Source: Entrophospora sp. SA101 | Taxonomy: Eukaryota > Glomeromycota > Glomeromycetes > Entrophosporales > Entrophosporaceae | NCBI GenBank assembly: GCA_958430865.1 | Contig: CAUDNR010004555.1 | Span: 24,647 to 36,580, forward strand | Direction: 5' to 3' | DNA: 11,934 nucleotides | In this document: positions 7,257 to 11,934 of the stretch, one piece after another | Layout of the letters: every line of letters starts with the position of its first letter | How positions within the stretch are numbered: position 1 is the stretch's first letter | Notes under the pieces: generated by a model | The model's database searches: none | What the model was told of the DNA's origin: nothing | What the model saw: only the letters and a program-made list of their open reading frames with translations | Translations under genes and position numbers: made by a program

Positions 7257-8069
7257 ATGTCTACATTAGATCCAATTCAACTCAAAATCATTCAAGTTTT
7301 ATCATATACTGAAATTTTTACTTGTTCAGAATAAGGTTGCTTGCTGAAACTCTAATAAACAATTAGCGTGTAACCTGCCAAAACTCTGCTAATTGTTGAA
7401 ATCCCTAAATGCGAAATTCTGCCAAATCTCTAACAAACAATTAGTGTGTTACCTGCTGAAACTCTGACTATTGGTTTCCAGAGGAGTTTTGGCAAGCAAC
7501 CATAGTTCAGAATCAAACTCTGATAGCACCAATAATTTACCTGTTGTGATGTATGGAATCATTTTAAAAAAAAATTGAAGATCCAAGGACTATGGAAATT
7601 AAATCTTTCAAATGTAATTCATATAAATCTTCTTGTCCAACCTCTTTAATTTATTCAAAGATAAACAACACTCACCTTCTACCAATTTCGACCTTATAAC
7701 AAAGCTGAATCCATGTATATTATACAATATGTGCTGTAAATTTCAAGTGATCAATTTCGTCAATTTGTTGCAGGGATTAAATCCTCAATATATAATTCCA
7801 ACAATTAAAGATATGAATTTATTCTGGAAACGAGTGTAAATTCAAAGGAGAAGATTAAAGAGCTAGAAAAAGAATCGGAAGAGAAGGAATTATTGGTTAA
7901 TTGGTTGAAAAAAAGTTGAATGTCACCTTGAAGCCTTAGAAGTAGCTCAAGAATGAAGTAAAAACTGAAAACTTAAGTTAGAGAAAGTCAAGAATCAGAA
8001 AATACAAGATATTCTCTTACAAGGTAAGGAGAATGAATTGTAAGCAATTCAGCAAGAGATGAACTAATT
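7257..8069 (+). pseudogene. Decayed coding region interrupted by a MITE, with coiled-coil remnant
   Basis: ATG 7257 opens a frame of 25 codons (MSTLDPIQLK...) that meets a stop at 7332-7334, exactly where the element at 7335-7501 begins. After the right copy of the flanking duplication the same frame resumes (TCA AAC TCT at 7514-7519 after GAA) for about 20 codons up to an A9 run. Coding-like text continues in other frames: an open stretch at 7633-7839 without ATG, then a Lys/Glu-rich heptad-like stretch from 7839 (KEKIKELEKESEEKELL) that persists across one frameshift and several stops to about 8069. I read this as a dead gene whose product had a C-terminal coiled coil. The family is unrecognised, and the exact joins are uncertain. 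Confidence 0.4.
7335..7501. mobile_element. Small inverted-repeat element (MITE) with 9-bp flanking direct repeats
   Basis: Ends GGTTGCTTGCTGAAACTC and, inverted, GGTTGCTTGCCAAAACTC agree at 16 of 18 positions. GTTCAGAAT occurs just outside both ends (7324-7332 and 7505-7513), separated from the termini by two and three bases, which suggests a 9-bp target duplication as made by Mutator-like transposases. Internally there are two diverged copies of a roughly 78-bp unit: AACAATTAG at 7358-7366 and 7436-7444. A motif like CTGCCAAAACTCT recurs about five times. There is no coding capacity. Confidence 0.7.
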
Positions 8070-8075
8070 ATGCTG

Positions 8076-8097
8076 TCTGTAAATCGGGATTTACAGA
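8076..8097. repeat. Perfect 22-bp palindrome
   Basis: TCTGTAAATC, a GG spacer, then GATTTACAGA: ten perfectly paired positions on each side. Adjacent sequence is rich in CTGTAA. It could be a small hairpin or a dimeric protein site; nothing nearby decides. Confidence 0.7.
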
Positions 8098-8180
8098 AGC
8101 TGTATCCAGCAACTGAGTTGCCATACTATTTGCAACCAAGTGCCAAAATCTGTAACTCTCTGTAATATGTAAATGTGTCT

Positions 8181-8210
8181 GTAATTCAGTAATTCAGTAA
8201 TTCAGTAATT
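8181..8210. repeat. 8-bp minisatellite (GTAATTCA)
   Basis: Three full GTAATTCA units and a partial fourth lie in perfect tandem, within a wider zone where CTGTAA/CTGTAAT is repeated. Confidence 0.85.
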
Positions 8211-8276
8211 GTAAAACTGTAATACTGCAAATTTATATTGTGAGGTAGTAAATCTTTGACCTACCAATTGTCCCGG

Positions 8277-8387
8277 TTAATATTGACCAATTAGAACAAA
8301 CTTATAACGGTAGTCATGTGATGCGCTAAATATTACATCACAATCAATGACATCTTTCTATACATGTGGGTGTAAATTGGTCATTAA
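8277..8387. mobile_element. Foldback (palindromic) element of about 111 bp
   Basis: Outer arms TTAATATTGACCAATTA (8277-8293) and TAAATTGGTCATTAA (8373-8387) are inverted copies with a small indel. Nested inside are GTCATGTGATG (8313-8323) and CATCAC...ATGAC (8336-8351). The nesting gives a long imperfect hairpin, as in small foldback MITEs. TTAA borders both ends, but a target duplication cannot be separated from the arm. There is no coding content. Confidence 0.5.
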
Positions 8388-8642
8388 TTTTCATTTTTGT
8401 GATATAATAGGAAGATCTGCAACATCTAGTAAAATTTTCTTTCCCTCTATTCAAAAAATTCAAGTCACTTGATATTAATTTAAAATCAAAAATTCTTTTA
8501 AAGGTGTAGCATTAAAGTTATAAAATCCATATTGTTCTTTTAAAATGTTAAAATATTGCTTCTTAAATATCTAATCATATGCAGAATAATAATATATTCA
8601 CTCATTCTGTTTGTGATCTTATAATTAATATAGAAATATAAC

Positions 8643-8700
8643 AAATTTCAGCATAAAAATAGATCCTCAATTTACCTTTAGTTATATATATAATTAACAA
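8643..8700. repeat. Diverged direct repeat, copy 1
   Basis: AAATTTCAGCAT (8643-8654) and AATTTACCTTTA (8669-8680) recur in the same order and nearly the same spacing at 9144-9155 and 9169-9180, about 500 bases downstream. Confidence 0.5.
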
Positions 8701-8882
8701 ACTAATAATAATTTCATATACTTCATGACCAAATCATACAATATTTTTTCCATGATGGGTTCAAGAACGTCTGCATGTACCACATCTTTTTTTCCATGCA
8801 GGCAAAGCCATGTGTGTATTGTTCTGCAGTTTTGAAATTCATCATGTTTGAAGGAATTCTCCAATTTTTTTTTTAGGAACAA
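8694..8882 (-). pseudogene. Short coding-like fragment between direct repeats
   Basis: A 62-codon minus-strand frame begins at TTG; the first Met is at residue 44, so it is not a gene as it stands. Residues 7-50 have ordinary, non-repetitive protein composition (His, Cys, Trp, Asp and Glu all present, including FQNCRTIHTWLCLHGKKD), unlike the chance frames nearby. This suggests an exon or transposon fragment. A GGTAAATT donor-like site on this strand lies just past the stop. No family is recognised. Confidence 0.28.
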
Positions 8883-9031
8883 AATCTATTTAATCAATTT
8901 AATGCTAACCAAAATGCAAATATTAATTATCTATAAAATCCCAAATGATATAATTCTTTGTCTGCTCATCCTATTTTGTTTGTTGAAATAGAGTTGAAAT
9001 AAGTTGAAACTGATTTTTACTATGTAGTTGT

Positions 9032-9058
9032 CTCAAGTCAAAACATTTTGACTTTGAG
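9032..9058. repeat. Near-perfect palindrome (foldback core)
   Basis: CTCAAGTCAAAA, CA, TTTTGACTTTGAG form a near-perfect hairpin with one extra base. Outer AGTTGAAA (about 9002-9009) and its inverse TTTCAACT (about 9066-9073) extend the symmetry to roughly 75 bases. Confidence 0.55.
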
Positions 9059-9143
9059 GTTTTAATTTCAACTTCATGTATAACTATATAGTTGAATAAT
9101 AGAGAAATACTCATTTCATGTTAGAAAAAATATATATAATAAT

Positions 9144-9213
9144 AAATTTCAGCATTAAAAGAATTATTAATTTACCTTTAAATTTAGTTACCCAATTTAT
9201 ATAATTAATATTA
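9144..9213. repeat. Diverged direct repeat, copy 2
   Basis: Second copy of the segment at 8643-8700, sharing two 12-base cores and then TAATTAA with AAC. The copies bracket the coding-like fragment at 8694-8882 and the palindrome at 9032-9058. Confidence 0.5.
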
Positions 9214-9290
9214 ACATACCATATACAGTCAAAGCTCTCTATAATCATCCGGAAAATATAAAAAAATTTAATAATAGAAAAGTGTAAAAC

Positions 9291-9350
9291 TTACGTCGGC
9301 ACTGTAAGATTTACACAATATTACGTCGGCATCGTAAGATTTATGCAAGT
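9291..9350. repeat. 30-bp tandem repeat inside the pogo-like element
   Basis: Two units each begin TTACGTCGGC and continue with GTAAGATTTA. A partial third, TTACGC, follows at 9351. The units are notably CG-rich for this sequence. Confidence 0.85.
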
Positions 9351-9379
9351 TTACGCTAAATTAATTTCCTGATGATGAA

Positions 9380-9391
9380 CCCCCCCCCCCC
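9380..9391. repeat. C12 homopolymer
   Basis: Twelve consecutive C in otherwise AT-rich sequence, followed by GG. It is the only long C/G run in the window and lies within the pogo-like element. Confidence 0.95.
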
Positions 9392-9708
9392 GGACTGAAA
9401 ATTTGGTTTGTTATAGAGAGCATTCACTATAAAGAATTGTCAATCATCTCATTTATAGTCACGTGAACATATTATGAATAATTTATTGGCTATGAGTCAT
9501 TAAGTTTCATATTCATTCATAAATAGGGCATACTGCAACAAAACCAGACAAAGCGAACATTGGTGTTGCCAAAGATTTCAGGGATCAAATTTAGTCATTT
9601 ATAATGTGATTATAATTATCAATTTCATAATATTCCATTTGTTATCTTAAGTGATATATAGAATTACCTCTATATAAAAATAGTTAATGTGAATCTCATT
9701 TATATCAG

Positions 9709-9867
9709 ATCTACTTTGGAACCAAGAATTATAGTACAATCAGAAGTATTTTGAAGAAAGAACAAGGTGAAAAAATAGCTCCTTATGTTTTCAAAATAAA
9801 TGTCACTGGAAGCTTATCTAAAAAAAAGGGATTACCTATGAAATTTACCAAGAAGAAAGAAAAATAA
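9709..9867 (+). CDS. Candidate terminal exon, basic 52-residue C-terminus
   Basis: After a TTTATATCAG acceptor-like site (ending 9708) a frame runs 52 codons to TAA 9865-9867. It starts IYFGTKNYSTIRSILKK and ends in a Lys-rich tail (KFTKKKEK); the frame is also open back to 9688. The tail could be a nuclear signal. Usage is Lys/Ile-rich but protein-like, with no low-complexity runs other than the end. Only one Met occurs, late, so it needs a 5' exon. A 23-codon open piece at 9523-9591 (KPDKANIGVAKDF) is a possible partner, but I see no convincing donor. The protein is unrecognised, and it may be a transposon remnant. Confidence 0.33.
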   Translation: MYFGTKNYSTIRSILKKEQGEKIAPYVFKINVTGSLSKKKGLPMKFTKKKEK

Positions 9868-10768
9868 TAAATGTTAAAAAAGAAAGCATCATGATGATGC
9901 ATTATTACCTAATAAAGAGCAAAAATCTTTGAAAAGAAAATAACTAACATTTTCTTTGATAGTTGGAATAAATTTCAATTTATAAGAGGAAGGCATTTCC
10001 TCAATTCTTTTTAAATTACTTTTTTATTTCAATCAAGATCATCTTTTAGTCTCTTTGACTTCAATTTGTTTTCTTTATTTTCTTCACTAATAAAAAAAAA
10101 AGTTTATAATTAACTAGAGTGACAACAAGTGGCAACAATTGCAATAACCACCAATCTTTATATATAAACTAGAGTGATGACAAGTGGTGGCAATAACCAC
10201 CACCATTGTTAAAACACTTACCCATGTTGCTCTTTCCCATCTTCTTGATTTCTCTTTCTTGATTCTTTATGTGTCATTTTGTTATTAAAAGAATCATGTA
10301 AACAAAATTAAAAAAACAATAATTAACATGTTATTATTATTGACACTTGGTGTTGTACAAAGATTTTTTTTTGGAACATATGCGAACTGATTTTTCTTTT
10401 CTTGGAAAAACAATCTAAGGTGACAAAACATGAGCATTGTTGTTTGGTTTGGTTTGGGTCTCCTAAAGAAAATGTGTTGATAACTACCCTGAGGTACTTT
10501 TTTTTATTTGTATTGATATTTTTATTTTAGTTTATAAATATTTTAATTGGAATCAAAATGCAGAGCAGATCTTGCTGGGCAATTATAAGATTCTTATCAA
10601 GATGATAATAAATGATTGGTATTTTGCTTTGCATAATTGTAATAATAATATTATTATTAATATATAATTACAAGAAGATGCCAAGGCAATATACAATTTA
10701 AAAAGAAACAATTCAAATGTGCAATGTTTGATTATTGGAAATTTTATAGATGCTAAAGCACACACACC
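9868..10768. other. AT-rich stretch, no gene supported
   Basis: The minus-strand open frame at 10583-10765 has no ATG start and encodes an Ile/Leu-rich string over ATT repeats, so I treat it as chance. The region holds the 55-bp tandem duplication at 10112-10210, an A10 run at 10091-10100, and pyrimidine-rich sequence on the plus strand around 10010-10085 and 10225-10270. Confidence 0.45.
10112..10210. repeat. Tandem duplication, about 55-bp period
   Basis: AACTAGAGTGACAACAAGTG (10112-10131) is followed by CAATAACCACCA and recurs from 10167 as AACTAGAGTGATGACAAGTG with CAATAACCACCA. The copies differ by a few substitutions and an indel near the middle. Confidence 0.75.
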
Positions 10769-10772
10769 ACCT

Positions 10773-10870
10773 TAGGGATGGGGCAGTTTAAAAAACCCAG
10801 TTCAAACTTGATTTTTGAACCAGTTTTTGGTTTAGGTTTTAAACTGGTTCGAATCAGTTTTTTGTGAAAC
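10773..10870 (+). mobile_element. Possible hAT-type terminus with internal hairpin
   Basis: TAGGGATGGGGCAGTTT resembles the YAGGGRTGGGC termini common in hAT elements, and the following hundred bases repeat CAGTT/AACTGG words as such elements often do. GAACCAGTTT (10817-10826) and AAACTGGTTC (10841-10850) form a perfect ten-base hairpin with a 14-base loop. I cannot find the inverted partner end or an 8-bp duplication of CACCACCT, so this may be one broken end. Confidence 0.35.
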
Positions 10871-10927
10871 TAAAATCTCTACGTTTATTGGCCAGGTTAT
10901 TATATCACGTGAAAATGTAATACGAAA

Positions 10928-10955
10928 TATTATTATTATTATTATTATTATTATA
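10928..10955. repeat. ATT microsatellite
   Basis: About nine TAT/ATT units in perfect tandem between a CACGTG site (10906-10911) and the 28-bp dispersed repeat. Confidence 0.9.
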
Positions 10956-10968
10956 TTGATTTTAATTT

Positions 10969-10996
10969 GACGTCAAGTTGCTCCAAACAAATACTA
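10969..10996. repeat. 28-bp dispersed direct repeat, copy 1
   Basis: It begins GACGTCAAGTTGCTCC and ends AAATACTA, and matches the last 28 bases of the window at 25 of 28 positions. Here it forms the palindrome TTGACGTCAA, which contains the CRE/ATF core TGACGTCA. Confidence 0.75.
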
Positions 10997-11906
10997 TTCT
11001 ATGGTAAAACAGGGGGAGTTGTGCATTGTAAATAATTTAAATTTTTTTTATATGTATTACATATTTCTAATCAATTTTAAATTAATAAATGTCACAACAA
11101 GATTACGTCGTTAAAAAAAAAAAATAAAAAAAAATAAAAGGCTTTTGCATAAAATTTTCATTACACTAAAATTTGGTCAATGATGATTTTATCTACCCAA
11201 GTGTATGGGAACTGAAACAGTTAAAAATATTTCACTTGGGTGTTAATACAAATTAGGAAGTCCATGTAATTTACAATTGTTACAAAAATATACAAACATT
11301 TACATCATCAGAGCTAAATTCAATACGAGAACATGTGAGATCCAGAATGACATTGTGGGTTTTTGTTTCAGATTTGAATTTAAAAAAACATCCACCTGTT
11401 TTAGTTAGAAAAACAATAACATTAATTTTTTTTTGTTTGCATATAATGAATATCAATATGTATGTATTCGCGTCAATTTATGGGAGATGATAGATTTAAT
11501 TGATAATAATAATTATAGTCATTATATATAAATTTATAGAAAAACATTTGTTTGCCATAAAAGAAATTTATTATCAAAAAAATTTTGATTTTTTAAATAT
11601 ATATATATAATGAAAATAATATTGATGACGAATATATAGGTAATTTTGGTCTCAACTATCTCGAAATAGATAGACAACGATGAAAATCATTGTTATTGTT
11701 ATTGTTACTATTACGTATTATTATTTGATGTCAAAAAAAAAAAAATATCAAAGTCACTTGATTGATAAGTTTTGTGGATTTGTGGATTATATATAGGAAA
11801 TCATTGAATATGTATTCCAATCAAAGCTTGGAATTAATGATCACGCAAACAAACAAAATTTACAAATAGATGATTGATCTTACCCAAACAAATAAATAAT
11901 AATCTC
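10997..11906. other. AT-rich spacer between two copies of a repeat
   Basis: No gene is visible. It holds A-runs at 11113-11140, a nested palindrome at 11195-11241, TA-rich tracts near 11522-11537 and 11595-11612, a TTATTG repeat near 11689-11706 and an A-run near 11732-11745. If the flanking repeats are long terminal repeats this would be internal sequence, but no retroelement coding frame is present. Confidence 0.45.
11195..11241. repeat. Nested short palindrome
   Basis: ACCCAAGTG (11195-11203) and CACTTGGGT (11233-11241) are perfect inverse copies. Between them AACTG-AAA-CAGTT forms a second one at about 11210-11222. It may be a small foldback or a hairpin in a transcript. Confidence 0.6.
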
Positions 11907-11934
11907 GACGTCAAATCGCTCCAAACGAATACTA
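11907..11934. repeat. 28-bp dispersed direct repeat, copy 2 (runs off window)
   Basis: GACGTCAAATCGCTCC...CGAATACTA matches 10969-10996 with three differences, all transitions. The window ends inside the match, so its full extent is unknown. Confidence 0.75.

Larger units (their letters stand above)
9226..9429. mobile_element. pogo/Tc1-mariner-like MITE with TA target duplication
   Basis: The left end CAGTCAAAGCTCTCTATAAT and the inverted right end TAGTGAATGCTCTCTATAAC match at 16 of 20 positions, and TA flanks each side (9224-9225 and 9430-9431). CAGT followed by CTCTATAA is characteristic of pogo-group MITE termini. The 204-bp body has no transposase. It contains a 30-bp tandem repeat (9291-9350) and a C12 tract (9380-9391). 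Confidence 0.72.

Noticed and set aside
8181..8210. CRISPR-like array
   Set aside because: The 8-bp units are contiguous with no spacers, so this is an ordinary minisatellite in a eukaryotic sequence.
10583..10765. 60-codon minus-strand frame
   Set aside because: It has no ATG start, and its Ile/Leu string spans an ATT repeat; chance is the simpler reading.
10969..11934. Complete LTR retrotransposon
   Set aside because: Only 28 bases of repeat are visible, and no gag, protease, reverse transcriptase or integrase frame lies between the copies.

Overview
The window is a piece of a very AT-rich eukaryotic nuclear genome, most likely an arbuscular mycorrhizal fungus close to Rhizophagus irregularis (Glomeromycotina). 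This inference rests on an intact fungal MATA-type HMG-box gene, a family expanded in Rhizophagus, with an Asn-rich tail; on short GT-AG introns; on long A/T-rich intergenic stretches full of homopolymers and microsatellites; and on many small decayed inverted-repeat elements. There are no bacterial operons or Shine-Dalgarno sites.

Layout. Positions 1-2000 hold small plus-strand coding blocks of unknown function: an ATG-less reading frame at 296-625 (perhaps a 3' exon or remnant), a probable three-exon gene at 666-1404 encoding about 179 residues, and a single-exon gene of 89 residues at 1653-1922. Positions 2760-4139 on the minus strand hold the one confidently recognised gene, a 459-residue MATA-HMG transcription factor with a lysine-rich nuclear signal and an asparagine-rich C-terminal tail. 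It lies tail-to-tail with the plus-strand genes. Its upstream region (4140-5190) carries a candidate TATA box, A-rich and AAAT tracts and a GTA/GTG microsatellite.

From about 5190 to the end no intact gene can be supported. This half holds coding-like fragments and several small DNA-transposon derivatives that I could delimit from the sequence: a hAT-like element at 6571-7030 with a perfect 8-bp target duplication and an extra internal terminus; a 9-bp-duplication element at 7335-7501 inserted into an older reading frame; a palindromic foldback at 8277-8387; a pogo/Tc1-mariner-like element with TA duplications at 9226-9429 carrying a 30-bp tandem repeat and a C12 tract; and a possible hAT terminus at 10773-10870. 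A 28-bp sequence at 10969-10996 recurs, with three mismatches, as the last 28 bases of the window, suggesting a larger repeat that runs off the end.

The genes do not form an evident pathway. The best reading is one HMG regulator beside small lineage-specific genes and a transposon graveyard. I see no clear undescribed system. The most notable items are the three-ended hAT element, the element-interrupted pseudogene, the three-exon orphan gene, and a cluster of RTCACGTG sites in the gene-poor half.
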